Assembly: GCF_011761235.1 (NCBI RefSeq) | Contig: NZ_JAAOYW010000001.1 | Coordinates: 1,321,789 to 1,371,455 of the forward strand | Direction of reading: 5' to 3' | Length of the DNA: 49,667 nt | Source of the DNA: Frigoribacterium faeni | Lineage (GTDB): Bacteria; Actinomycetota; Actinomycetes; Actinomycetales; Microbacteriaceae | Shown here: piece after piece, positions 1 to 7,995 of the stretch | How positions within the stretch are numbered: position 1 is the first letter of the stretch | How the letters are laid out: the number at the start of each line of letters is the position of its first letter | Translations under genes and position numbers: made by a program | The notes under the pieces: model-generated | Databases searched by the model: none | What the model was told of the DNA's origin: nothing | The model's input: only the letters and a program-made list of their open reading frames with translations

Positions 1-218
1 GGCCCCCCCCCCCCCCCCCGGGCCCCCGGGCCCCCCCCCCCCCCCCCCCTTTGGCCCCCCCCCCCCCCCCCCCGCGGGGCCCACCCCCCACTTCGGGGTT
101 CGGCGGCGGGAAGGCCGACGGCGGGGCGGCGGCAAGGCGGACGGCGGGGCGGACGGCGGGGCGGCGGGCGACGCGACGACGCGCGGCCGGGCCGGGCCGC
201 GTCTGGCACCCTGGCGAG
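1..218. other. low-complexity G/C edge, no gene
   Basis: The first ~80 bases are nearly pure C and G runs, followed by GGCGG/GGACGGCGG repeats up to the first start codon. An open frame runs through this stretch but encodes only a Pro/Ala/Arg low-complexity string, so I do not treat it as coding. The composition looks like a sequence or assembly edge rather than a regulatory region. Confidence 0.6.
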
Positions 219-740
219 ATGAGCCCGCGCACCCCGAGCACCGTCACGATCCGCCGCACGACCGCCGACGATTGGGAGCGGGTGCGCGACCTGCGGCTCG
301 AGATGCTCGAGGACACCCCGCTCGCCTACGGCGAGACCCTCGCGACGGCCCTCACGCACGGCGAGCCCGAGTGGCGCTCGCGCGGAGCCCGAGGCCAGGC
401 CCCCCACAGCGTGCTGCTCGCGGCGATCGACGACGAGACGGGCGAGTGGGTCGGCACCATGGGCGGCTACCTCGACGCCCCCGGGGTGCCGATGCTGATC
501 GGCGTCTACGTGCGTCCGTCTCACCGAGGCAAGGAGGCGGGGGTCGCCGACGCCCTGCTCGACACGGTCGTCGAGTGGGCCCGGTCCGAGGGCACGTCGC
601 TGACGCTCCACGTGCACGAGGACAACCCGCGCGCGGTCGCCTACTACCGGCGCCGGGGCTTCGAGTCGACGGGCGTGACCGTGCCCTACGTGCTCGACCC
701 CGCGAGCCGCGAGCTCGAGCTGCGCCTGCCGCTCGGCTGA
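219..740 (+). CDS. GNAT family N-acetyltransferase
   Basis: Predicted cytosolic acetyl-CoA-dependent N-acetyltransferase of 173 residues; the acceptor cannot be told from sequence. The GNAT fold is visible from the early VRDLRLEMLEDTP helix region (a pattern common in GNATs that begin VRDLRLRAL), through the central beta4 VYVRPSHRGKEAGVADALL segment, where RGKEAG fits the acetyl-CoA pyrophosphate loop (R/Q-x-x-G-x-G/A), to the C-terminal NPRAVAYYRRRGFE motif. I chose ATG 219 because residues upstream of it in the same frame are Pro/Ala/Arg low complexity and the fold starts right after it. It stands alone, with about 200 bp before the next gene. Function at family level is well supported, substrate unknown. 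Confidence 0.85.
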   Translation: MSPRTPSTVTIRRTTADDWERVRDLRLEMLEDTPLAYGETLATALTHGEPEWRSRGARGQAPHSVLLAAIDDETGEWVGTMGGYLDAPGVPMLIGVYVRPSHRGKEAGVADALLDTVVEWARSEGTSLTLHVHEDNPRAVAYYRRRGFESTGVTVPYVLDPASRELELRLPLG

Positions 741-942
741 CCTGCTGCGGACGGGGGCGTCCCCAGGGGCTCGGCCCGCGCCTCCTCCCCAGGAGATCCC
801 CAGGTGCCGTCAGGGGTACAAATGAGGCAATCTCGTGGACATCGCCGGACCACGAGCGTAGAAAAGGGGCACAGCGGGACCAACCACCCCGTCGTCGGGC
901 CTCACGACCCGGCAGCAGCTCAGCGACCGAAGAAGGTGCGCC

Positions 943-2016
943 GTGGATCAGACGGCCGAGGGGACGACACGGCGACCCGCCGCGCTCTCCCTCGTGCGCC
1001 TCCTCGTGGTCTCCGGCCTGGCCGCGCTCGCGGTCGTCCTGCTGAGCTTGTTCTTCTCGTCGACCTCCGCGTCGGCCGCACCCGCCGCTCCCCCGGCCGA
1101 CCCGTCGCTGCTCGGCGGCGTCACGTCGGCCGTCGGCGGCGTCGCCCAGTCGCTCGACGCCCCCGTGGCCGCCGTCGGGACGACCGCAGGAGGCGCGGTG
1201 TCGTCGGTCACGCAGGTCGCGACGCAGGCCACCGCGGTGGCTCCCCCGGTGCAGCAGGTCGTCCAGGCCGTCGCTCCCGTGGTGCCGCAGGCCGTGCAGC
1301 AGGTGGCCGCCGCGGCTCCGGTCTCGCAGGTCGTGGCCCCGGTCGCGCAGGTCGTCGACTCCGTCGTCGCCGCCACCCCGGTCGTGCCCGCCGTCGTCGG
1401 CAAGGCGCCCGTCGGCACGGTGACGGCACCCGTCGCCGAGGTCGTCGACACGGCTGTCGGCAGCGTCGCCGACGCGGCCGACGCCGCCGCTCCCGGCCTT
1501 CCCCTCCCGCCCGTCACGACGCCGCTGCCCGGCACCTCGACCGGCGCCGTCGGCGACGGCACGACTCCCGCGACGCACGCTCCGGCGGGCCTCCAGGCGG
1601 GCCTGGCGGGCGACGACGTGACGGCCGCCGACCTCTCCGACACCGCCGCCGCACCGGCCGCGGACGTCGTGACCACCGACCCCGCGAGCGCCCTCCGCGC
1701 CGCGATCGCCGCGCACTCCGCCGGCTCGGCGCAGGGCGCCACGACCACCGGCGGCGCCTCGGCGCCTGCCGCCCCGATGCCCGCCGACCACCGCTCGCCC
1801 CTCGGCGACGACGGCCTGCCGGGCCTGCCCTCGGGCAGCACCGGCTCGGCCGGCTCGGGCTCCGCCGGCGCAGGTGCCGGCTCGGCGGGAGCCGTCGTCG
1901 GAGACGCGGCCCGCCCCTCCTCGCTCCCCGGTCTCGCCGTCTCGGCGGGCTCCGCGGACGGCGACGACGACCTCCCGTCGACGCCCACGTACGACACCGA
2001 CAGCTCCCCCGACTGA
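943..2016 (+). CDS. secreted Ala/Val-rich protein of unknown function
   Basis: 357 residues, GTG start at 943 with AGAAGG 6 nt upstream. The N-terminus has basic residues, then a hydrophobic stretch (~residues 18-40) ending in SASA-A, a plausible signal peptide. Residues ~45-190 are built of Ala/Val/Pro/Gln with repeated short units such as QVVQAVAPVV and QVVAPVAQVV, which could form amphipathic beta or helical layers. The C-terminal half is Ala/Gly/Ser/Asp-rich and probably disordered, ending in an acidic tail. I see no enzyme motif and no sorting signal. It lies 129 bp upstream of, and in the same direction as, the chaplin-like surface protein, so the two may work together at the cell surface. 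I do not recognise a family. Confidence 0.75.
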   Translation: MDQTAEGTTRRPAALSLVRLLVVSGLAALAVVLLSLFFSSTSASAAPAAPPADPSLLGGVTSAVGGVAQSLDAPVAAVGTTAGGAVSSVTQVATQATAVAPPVQQVVQAVAPVVPQAVQQVAAAAPVSQVVAPVAQVVDSVVAATPVVPAVVGKAPVGTVTAPVAEVVDTAVGSVADAADAAAPGLPLPPVTTPLPGTSTGAVGDGTTPATHAPAGLQAGLAGDDVTAADLSDTAAAPAADVVTTDPASALRAAIAAHSAGSAQGATTTGGASAPAAPMPADHRSPLGDDGLPGLPSGSTGSAGSGSAGAGAGSAGAVVGDAARPSSLPGLAVSAGSADGDDDLPSTPTYDTDSSPD

Positions 2017-2145
2017 GGTCGGTCGCGTCGTCAGGGCCCCGCTGCACCCGCAGCCGGCCCGAGACCTGGCACTCGCCGGTCGACGACACACGCGACCACG
2101 CCGCGAGACCGCGGCACCACACCTCATCTCATCTTGGAGTTCGTC

Positions 2146-4188
2146 ATGAACAAGCACGTCTCGAGAGGGCTCATGGGAGCGCTCTTCGTCGGGGGCATCT
2201 GGGCCCTCGGAACCACCGCCGCCAACGCGGCACCTGCCACCACCGGCGACGACGGGCTGCTCTCGGGCACCCAGGTCCAGGCCGTCGTCGACGCCCCCGT
2301 CTCGGCTCTCGGGAACGCGGTGTCCGTCGTCGGCGACAGCACGGCGGCAGCCCCGGTTGCTGCTCCGGCCCCGGCTCCGGCCGCGGCTCCGGCTCCGGCT
2401 CCGGCTGCTGCTGCGCCTGCCACCGCACCCGCGGCTGCACCGGCCGCTCCGGCGCCGGTCACGACCACCAGCGGAGACTCCGGCCTGCTCTCGGGCACCC
2501 AGAGCATCGTCTCGGTGGACGTCCCGATCACCGTCACCGACACCGCGATCTCGGTCCTCGGGGACGCGGCCAGCACGTCGGCAGCCCCGGCCGCTCCGGC
2601 AGCGCCCGCTGCACCCGCCGCGACCTCCTCGGGGAGCGACTCGGTCGGCGGGGGCTCGCAGGCCCTGGTCGACGCCAGCCTGCCGGTCACCGTGTCGGGC
2701 AACGCCCTCTCGGTGCTCGGCGACAGCGCGAGCACGGGAGCAGCCGCACCGGCGACGAGCGCCCCGGCGTCGTCGGCTCCGGCATCGGCCGGCTCGACGA
2801 CCACGGGTGAGGACGCCGTCCTCGGCGGCACGCAGATCGTCCCCGGCGTCTCGGTGCCGGTCACGGTCGGCGGCAACGCGATCAGCGTCCTCGGCGACAG
2901 CAGCTCCACCGGCACCGGCACGACCGGCACGGGCACCGCGCCCGCCGCCGGCACGGGCACCGGCGGCAGCACCTCGGGCGACGACGGCATCGCCGGCGGC
3001 ACCCAGGTGATCCCCGCCGTGGACGCTCCCGTCACGGTCGGCGGCAACGCGATCAGCGTCGTCGGCGACAGCAGCAGCACCGGCACGACCACCGGCAACG
3101 GCACCGGCACCACGCCCGCCGCCGGCACCGGCAGCACCACCACGGGCGACGACGGCATCGCCGGCGGCACCCAGATCATCCCCGTGATCACCGCACCCGT
3201 CACCGGAGGCGGCAACGCCGTCAGCGTCATCGGCGACAGCAGCAGCACCGGCACCACCACCGGCACGGGCACCAGCACCACGCCCGGCACCGGCAGCACC
3301 ACCACGGGCACCGACGGCATCGCCGGCGGCACCCAGATCATCCCCGTCATCACCGCACCCGTCACCGGAGGCGGCAACGCCGTCAGTGTCATCGGCGACA
3401 GCAGCAGCACCGGCACCACCACCGGCACGGGCACCAGCACCACGCCCGGCACCGGCACCGGCACCGGCACCGGCAGCACCACCACGGGCAACGACGGCAT
3501 CGCGGGCGGCACCCAGATCATCCCCGTGATCACCGCACCCGTCACCGGAGGCGGCAACGCCGTCAGCGTCATCGGCGACAGCAGCTCCACCGGCACCACC
3601 ACGGGCACCGGCACCACGCCCGGCACCGGCACCGGCACCGGCGGCACCACCACCGGCGAGGGCAGCATCGGCGGCGGCACGCAGATCGTGCCCGTCATCA
3701 CGGTGCCGATCGACCTCGGCGGCAACGCGGTGAGCGTCGTCGGCGACAGCGACACCACCGGCACCGGCACCGGCACCGACACCGGCACCGGCACCGAGCC
3801 GACGGACCCGACGGTCCCGACGGTCCCCGCCGTCCCGGTCGTCCCCGTCACCCCGGTCGTCCCCGTCGTCCCCGTCGTCCCCGTCACCCCCGCCACCCCG
3901 TCGGACCCCACCACCCCGACGACCGGTGACGACGGCGACGTCGTGACGATCGGCGGCGACGTCGCGACGACCGACACCGGCGCCGGCGTCGTGACCGCCT
4001 CGACGACGGGACGCACCGTGTCCGTCTCGACCGCCTCCTCGGCTTCGCAGCCGTTCACGACGGCGGCCGACTCCACCTCCCTCGCCTACACGGGCAGCGA
4101 GTCGACGGGCGGCCTCGCGGCGGCCCTGCTGGCCCTGCTCGCCGGCCTGGGACTGCTGCTGACGGCTCGTCGTCGGGCTCGCGCCTGA
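2146..4188 (+). CDS. chaplin-like repeat surface protein with LAYTG sorting signal
   Basis: 680 residues, ATG 2146 preceded by GGAG six bases upstream (an in-frame TTG at 2134 is less likely). Residues 1-29 form a signal peptide ending ANA-A. Nine repeats of ~32 residues follow, with the pattern GxxGGTQIxPVxxxPVTxGGNAVSVxGDS, separated by Thr/Gly or Ala/Pro spacers of varying length. The pattern resembles Streptomyces chaplin domains (LSGNxxQVPVxVPVNVCGNxVxVxG), but the repeats here lack cysteine. A Pro/Val/Thr stalk follows, then LAYTG at residues 646-650, a hydrophobic segment and an Arg-rich tail. LAxTG is the class E sortase signal, so cell-wall anchoring is inferred; no sortase is in the window. 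Repeats 6-8 are nearly identical, suggesting recent expansion. Confidence 0.85.
   Translation: MNKHVSRGLMGALFVGGIWALGTTAANAAPATTGDDGLLSGTQVQAVVDAPVSALGNAVSVVGDSTAAAPVAAPAPAPAAAPAPAPAAAAPATAPAAAPAAPAPVTTTSGDSGLLSGTQSIVSVDVPITVTDTAISVLGDAASTSAAPAAPAAPAAPAATSSGSDSVGGGSQALVDASLPVTVSGNALSVLGDSASTGAAAPATSAPASSAPASAGSTTTGEDAVLGGTQIVPGVSVPVTVGGNAISVLGDSSSTGTGTTGTGTAPAAGTGTGGSTSGDDGIAGGTQVIPAVDAPVTVGGNAISVVGDSSSTGTTTGNGTGTTPAAGTGSTTTGDDGIAGGTQIIPVITAPVTGGGNAVSVIGDSSSTGTTTGTGTSTTPGTGSTTTGTDGIAGGTQIIPVITAPVTGGGNAVSVIGDSSSTGTTTGTGTSTTPGTGTGTGTGSTTTGNDGIAGGTQIIPVITAPVTGGGNAVSVIGDSSSTGTTTGTGTTPGTGTGTGGTTTGEGSIGGGTQIVPVITVPIDLGGNAVSVVGDSDTTGTGTGTDTGTGTEPTDPTVPTVPAVPVVPVTPVVPVVPVVPVTPATPSDPTTPTTGDDGDVVTIGGDVATTDTGAGVVTASTTGRTVSVSTASSASQPFTTAADSTSLAYTGSESTGGLAAALLALLAGLGLLLTARRRARA
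2245..3750 (+). repeat. nine chaplin-like coding repeats
   Basis: Nine protein repeats encoded in frame. Repeats 1-3 are divergent (LLSGTQ, LLSGTQ, VGGGSQ), 4-5 intermediate, 6-8 almost identical also at DNA level, and 9 divergent again (GGGTQIVPVITVPIDL). Spacers contain ACCGGC/GGCACC microsatellites that encode Thr-Gly. The gradient suggests expansion in the middle of the array. Confidence 0.85.
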
Positions 4189-4219
4189 GCGGCGACGAGG
4201 CAGCCAGCCGCACGGCGGC

Positions 4220-4250
4220 GCACCGCAGACCGGTTCAGGGTCTGCGGTGC
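4220..4250 (+). terminator. hairpin after the surface-protein gene
   Basis: Perfect 12-bp inverted repeat (arms 4220-4231 and 4239-4250) with a 7-nt loop, extended by a few imperfect CGGCG pairs outside. It lies about 30 bp after the stop of the chaplin-like gene. No T-tract follows, as is common in very GC-rich actinobacteria. Confidence 0.6.
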
Positions 4251-4326
4251 GTCGCCGCGCGCGGGCGCTCGCGCTAGGTTGTCGACCAGCGCTCGACCGG
4301 GCGCGAGGGGACGACGCGGGGGACGC

Positions 4327-4725
4327 ATGGCCGACAGCAGCTACGACTACTTCTTCACCGGGCCGCACGACGAGTCGCGCCGGCTCGTCGACCACGTGGC
4401 CGGGTCGCTGGGCTTCCGGCTCGAGCAGATGCCGAACGGCAGCACGAAGGCCTCGCGGGGCGACCTCACGAAGACGCTGTTCCTCGGGGTGCTCGCGGGC
4501 AAGTCGTTCCACGTCACGCTCTGGCTGCAGTACTTCGTCGACGACGCGGGCCGCCTCGTCGTGCGGCTCAGCCGCGACCTCGGCACCGGCCTCGTCAAGG
4601 GCGGCGCGCTCGGCGCGGCCCGCTCACAGGAGGCGTTCGCCGAGCTCGCCCACGCCCTCGGCCGCGCGTCGACGGGCGGTCAGCTCGACCCCGGCGGGCA
4701 GCCTGGCGGCAGCGCGCAGGCCTAG
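4327..4725 (+). CDS. conserved hypothetical protein, 132 aa
   Basis: Small, probably cytosolic protein beginning MADSSYDYFF at ATG 4327, with a G-rich stretch just upstream as ribosome binding site; the in-frame extension to 4279 is Arg/Gly low complexity and unlikely. The first 105 residues are well-mixed alpha/beta sequence (GSLGFRLEQM, KSFHVTLWLQYFVDDAGRLVVRLS), and the last 20 are Gly/Gln-rich. No known catalytic motif is visible. It sits alone between the hairpin after the surface protein and the convergent YchJ-like gene. The codon pattern supports a real gene; the function is not recognised. Confidence 0.65.
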   Translation: MADSSYDYFFTGPHDESRRLVDHVAGSLGFRLEQMPNGSTKASRGDLTKTLFLGVLAGKSFHVTLWLQYFVDDAGRLVVRLSRDLGTGLVKGGALGAARSQEAFAELAHALGRASTGGQLDPGGQPGGSAQA

Positions 4726-4906
4726 TCGCACGGGTGGGGCGGACCAGCGGTCCGTCCGGTGCGGGCCGTGCCTGCGAGTGCGGCGGGTCGCCGTGGCCTA
4801 CGGCGGGCGGGCGCCCACCCGCCGGCGACGACGGGGACCCGCCGACACCGGGCACCGCGCCCCAGCACCCAGCACGCAGATCGACGCACCGCGCCCCGCA
4901 CCAGCC

Positions 4907-5296
4907 CTACCCCGCCACCCCGTCGACGTACAGCCACCGCCGCTCACGGTCCCGGACGAACCGGCTGACCTCGCGCTGCACCTCCGCGCGCCCGTCGACC
5001 CGGTGGTGGGCGGCGAACTCGACCACGCCGCGGTCGTCGAGCGGCCCGCCCCGCTCGGTCCGGAGCACGTCGAGCCGGTACCACCGCACCTCGGGGTCGA
5101 GCTCCAGCTCCTCCGGACGGGTCGACGGGTGCCACGTCTCGAGCAGCCACGCGACGTCGCCGACCACGAAGGCCGAGTACCGCGAGCGCATCAGCCGCTC
5201 GGCGGTCGGAGCGGGTGCACGATGCGCGTGCAGGGGGCCGCAGCACGCCCCGTAGGTCTCGCCGCTCAGGCAGGGGCAGCGCGCGGAGTCGTCCAT
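4907..5296 (-). CDS. YchJ-family (UPF0225) SEC-C metal-binding protein
   Basis: 129 residues from ATG 5296. The N-terminal CPCLSGETYGACCG pattern is the SEC-C type zinc-binding cluster that opens YchJ proteins, followed by LMRSRYSAFVVGDVAWLLETWHPS, the family's signature region, and a C-terminal DRGVVEFAAHHR and RWLYVDG segment of the NTF2-like fold. The cellular role of YchJ proteins is not established; metal binding is inferred from the cysteines. A longer in-frame ORF to 5404 only adds Gly/Arg low complexity. It is oriented the same way as the upstream VOC gene, with a 163-bp gap that contains a tandem duplication. Confidence 0.88.
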   Translation of the reverse strand: MDDSARCPCLSGETYGACCGPLHAHRAPAPTAERLMRSRYSAFVVGDVAWLLETWHPSTRPEELELDPEVRWYRLDVLRTERGGPLDDRGVVEFAAHHRVDGRAEVQREVSRFVRDRERRWLYVDGVAG

Positions 5297-5331
5297 CCCC
5301 CCATCATCCCCGAGCCCCGAGCCCCGCCGGG

Positions 5332-5461
5332 CGACCCACCGCAGGAGGCGCCGCGCATGCCCCAGCCGACCCGCACCTCCTCGGATCCCGCCGTCCCGAC
5401 CCACCGCAGGAGGCGCGGCGCACGCCCCAGCCGACCCGCACCTCCTCGGGTCCCCGCCGTC
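5332..5461. repeat. two tandem copies of a ~65-bp intergenic unit
   Basis: Positions 5332-5395 and 5397-5461 are near-identical direct repeats, differing at only a few positions. Each unit contains GCAGGAGGCGC near its start and ACCTCCTCGG near its end, so each can fold on itself. The second copy reaches the stop codon of the VOC gene, so these may be duplicated terminators of that gene. Confidence 0.75.
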
Positions 5462-5879
5462 AGGCCGCGGCGCCCCCGATGTTCACCATCCAGTGGATGC
5501 CCCAGCGGTCGTCGACCTGGCCGAAGCTGTCGCCCCACGGCGCCTGGGCGAGCGGCAGGTTCACCTGCCCGCCCTCGGCGAGCGCCGCGAACCAGCCGGT
5601 GAGGCGCTCGGAGTCGTCCGCGTCGCCGAAGAGCGACAGCGAGATCGCGTTCTCGCCCTCGAGCGGCACCGCGTCGGGCCGGTCGGCGGCCATCAGCACC
5701 AGCCCGTGCGGAGTCGCGAGGTGGCCGTGCATGACCTTGCCTCCCTCGTCGTCGCCGCCCATGCCGTACTGGGCGTAGGTGACGCAGGTCGGCTCGCCGC
5801 CGAAGACGGAGGCGTAGAAGTCGAGCGCCTCGCGCGTCTCCGAACGGAACGCGAGGTAGGGCGTGAGCTGGACGGTCAT
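5460..5879 (-). CDS. VOC family (PhnB/glyoxalase-like) protein
   Basis: 139 residues from ATG 5879, preceded by AGGGAG; an in-frame GTG at 5897 would add six residues. The sequence follows the PhnB-like/3-demethylubiquinone-9 methyltransferase-like branch of the vicinal oxygen chelate fold: TPYLAFRSETREALDFYASVFGGE at the start, then MHGHLATPHGLVLMAADRP, NAISLSLFGD and a closing PWGDSFGQVDDRWGIHWMVNI. The PWG-D-G-D-FG-W end is the most conserved part of this family. It probably binds a small ligand; the substrate is unknown and members often lack proven activity. It stands alone upstream of the YchJ-like gene on the same strand. Confidence 0.9.
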   Translation of the reverse strand: MTVQLTPYLAFRSETREALDFYASVFGGEPTCVTYAQYGMGGDDEGGKVMHGHLATPHGLVLMAADRPDAVPLEGENAISLSLFGDADDSERLTGWFAALAEGGQVNLPLAQAPWGDSFGQVDDRWGIHWMVNIGGAAA

Positions 5880-6127
5880 CGGGACTCCCTGGGGCACGAC
5901 GCCGGCGGGTCAGGTCGGCGGCGTGCACCGGCGACCACGCTGCCTCCCCGCATGATGGCACCGGCGAGGAGGCGGCACCAGCCCCGTCCGCACCCGCCGA
6001 CGACCCGAGGAGGCGCCCGTCGCCCCGGCGCCGCCGCCCACGCCCCTAGACAGGTCGCTCCACCCCTGCCCGGGTCGGCCCCGAACTGGGCGTCGCCGCA
6101 GCTCGGCTGTCCTGTCACAGTGGTCCG

Positions 6128-6544
6128 ATGACCACCCCTCCGCCCCCTGGCACCCACCCCGTGCTCGAGCCGGAGCTGGTGTTCGCGCACGAGCGGGCGC
6201 GCCTCGAGGCGAGCACGATCCACGGCGACCCGGGCGACGGCCGTCGTCGGCTGCCGCGGCTGTCGCGGTCGGCCACGGCGAAGGCGCTCACCGCGGGCGG
6301 GTTCCGCACGCTGACCGGGCTCAACGTCACGGCGTCCGACCTGAGCCGCGACGGCACGCAGTTCCTCGACGACACCGAGACGGTGCTGCTCGAGACCCTG
6401 GCGCTCGGTCGCCGCTTCTACGGCCTGTACGTCGAGCCGCAGAACCCGTCGCACGAGCAGTGGGACGCGGTCACGGCCATGTTCAGCGAGCTCGGCGCCA
6501 AGCTCGACGCGCGCCTCGGGCCCGTCGAGCAGTTCCTCGCGTAG
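6128..6544 (+). CDS. conserved hypothetical protein, 138 aa
   Basis: Starts at ATG 6128. After a Pro-rich N-terminus comes a charged helical region (ELVFAHERARLEASTIHGDPGDGRRRL) and a mixed alpha/beta remainder with GLNVTASDLSRDGTQFLDDTETVLLETLALGRRFYGLYVEPQNP and an ending that suggests two helices. No signal peptide or membrane segment is present, so it is probably cytosolic. The codon pattern supports coding on this strand. I cannot assign a family. It is followed after 50 bp by the 70-bp nested hairpin element, which probably ends its transcript. Confidence 0.6.
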   Translation: MTTPPPPGTHPVLEPELVFAHERARLEASTIHGDPGDGRRRLPRLSRSATAKALTAGGFRTLTGLNVTASDLSRDGTQFLDDTETVLLETLALGRRFYGLYVEPQNPSHEQWDAVTAMFSELGAKLDARLGPVEQFLA

Positions 6545-6593
6545 CGACCGTCGAGGGCGGGCGCGGCCTCGCCGTCCGCCGGTGCTTCACCGT

Positions 6594-6663
6594 CGAGGGC
6601 GGGTGTTCCGGGCCGAGGGCGGGTCGGCGGCGACCCGCCCTCGAGCCGGAAGACCCGCCCTCG
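6594..6663. repeat. 70-bp nested-hairpin repeat, copy 1
   Basis: Outer stem of 18 bp with one mismatch (6594-6611 with 6646-6663) encloses an inner perfect 13-bp stem (6614-6626 with 6631-6643, 4-nt loop). The same 70-bp element, same orientation and same outer mismatch, occurs at 48365-48434. It follows the stop at 6544, so a terminator role is plausible. Confidence 0.8.
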
Positions 6664-6701
6664 GCACCGGCCGGGGCCGCGCGCGCGGGTAGGGTCGGCG
6701 C

Positions 6702-7664
6702 ATGTTCGCCCTGCCGCCCGGATCGCTGCGCCTCGTCCACCTGAGCGACTCGCACCTGACCGGCGACGGCCGGCTGCACCAGGGCTCCGTCGACACGCTC
6801 GCCGCGCTCGACCGGGTCCTCGCCGAGGCGGCCCGCGTCGAGGGAGCCCGGCTGCTCGTCGGCTCGGGCGACCTGTCGGACGACGGGAGCACCGCCTCCT
6901 ACGCCCTGCTGCGCGACCGCCTCGAGGCGTGGGCTGCGGCACGGGCCGCGGCGCACACGCCCGACGCCGTGTCCGCGCCCGACGCAGCGCCCGCACCCGC
7001 ACCCGCACCGGCGCCCGCCGTCGTGCTCGTGCCCGGCAACCACGACCTGCGCGGCGGCTTCGTCGAGGTGCTCGGCGACGGCCACCTCACGCACCCGGAC
7101 TCCGACCGGCCCGGCCCCGACCCGGAGCACCCCGTCGACGGCGTCTCGCTCGTCGACGGCTGGCGGATCGTCACGCTCGACACCTCGGTGCCGGGTGCCG
7201 GCTACGGCCTGCTGCGCCCCGCCCAGCTCGAGGGGCTGCGCGACCTGCTCGCCGAGCCCGCCCCGCGAGGAACCGTGATCGTGCTGCACCACCCGCCGCT
7301 CCCCGCGCCGACGACCCTGCACGAGTCGCTCGCCCTGCAGACGCCGGAGGCGCTGGCCGCGGTGATCGAGGGCACCGACGTCCGCGTCGTCCTCGGCGGC
7401 CACTACCACCGCCACGTCGTCGGGTCGACGGCGGGCGTGCCCGTGCTCGTCGCGCCGGCGATCGCGAACGAGACCGACGTGTGCGCGCCCCACGGCACGG
7501 AGCGGGCCCTGCGCGGCTCGGGGTTCCTCGTCGTCGACCTGCTGGCCGACGGCACCGTCTGCTCGACTCCGGTGCGCGTGCACGACGAGCACGACGGCGA
7601 CGAGGTGTTCGTCCTCGACGAGGAGGCGGTGCTCGCGATCGCCGCCGCGGCCGGCGCCCCCTGA
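6702..7664 (+). CDS. calcineurin-like metallophosphoesterase (CpdA-like)
   Basis: 320 residues with the full dimetal phosphoesterase signature: LSDSHL at residues 14-19 (D-x-H), GSGDLSDDG near residue 56 (GD-x-x-x), PGNHD in the middle, LHHPP, and GGHYHRH (GH-x-H) towards the end. This order and length fit the class III cyclic nucleotide phosphodiesterase branch (CpdA/Rv0805-like), which hydrolyses cyclic nucleotides or other phosphodiesters in the cytosol; the true substrate is not shown by sequence. An Ala-Pro repeat (APAPAPAPAP, ~residues 97-107) is inserted just before GNHD and looks like a coding microsatellite. ATG 6702 precedes the motif closely. A strong hairpin follows the gene. Confidence 0.92.
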   Translation: MFALPPGSLRLVHLSDSHLTGDGRLHQGSVDTLAALDRVLAEAARVEGARLLVGSGDLSDDGSTASYALLRDRLEAWAAARAAAHTPDAVSAPDAAPAPAPAPAPAVVLVPGNHDLRGGFVEVLGDGHLTHPDSDRPGPDPEHPVDGVSLVDGWRIVTLDTSVPGAGYGLLRPAQLEGLRDLLAEPAPRGTVIVLHHPPLPAPTTLHESLALQTPEALAAVIEGTDVRVVLGGHYHRHVVGSTAGVPVLVAPAIANETDVCAPHGTERALRGSGFLVVDLLADGTVCSTPVRVHDEHDGDEVFVLDEEAVLAIAAAAGAP

Positions 7665-7741
7665 CCCCTGCCCGCCCTGCACCCGCACCCTCATCCCCTC
7701 CCGCACCCGCACGCACCCGCAGGCACGCCCGCACCAGGGAG

Positions 7742-7796
7742 GAGTTGCCCCGAACGGTCGCCTCGCCGCTTTGCCGGCGACCGTTCGGGGCAACTC
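7742..7796 (+). terminator. 21-bp perfect hairpin after the phosphoesterase gene
   Basis: Arms 7742-7762 and 7776-7796 are perfect reverse complements (GAGTTGCCCCGAACGGTCGC... ), with a 13-nt loop. Just after it come three copies of GATCGGGC (7801-7824). The ~330-bp stretch 7665-7995 holds no gene that I can see besides these elements and the leader of the SDR gene. Confidence 0.65.
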
Positions 7797-7995
7797 GGGC
7801 GATCGGGCGATCGGGCGATCGGGCGACCCGGGCAACTCGAGGCGGCCGGGGCGGCCGGCGACCGGGACGACTCGTCCTCGGGCCGACGGCGGGCCGCCGA
7901 TCAGGGGGGTCGCGTAGGGTCGAGACGACGTCCGGTCCGTGAGCACGGAGCGGCACGTCGACACCGTCCGAGAACCGTCCGAGGGAGCCCGCAGC

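Noticed and set aside
2124-4076. 650-codon minus-strand frame opposite the chaplin-like gene, repetitive with PV/GVVPVPV units
   Set aside because: The repeats are the complement of the plus-strand repeats; the plus frame has a signal peptide, ribosome site and sorting signal, the minus frame none.
352-4512. 1386-codon open frame on the minus strand across the first secreted-protein region
   Set aside because: It is antisense to two well-supported genes, with Gly/Ala/Arg/Asp low complexity and no domain; a GC-skew shadow.
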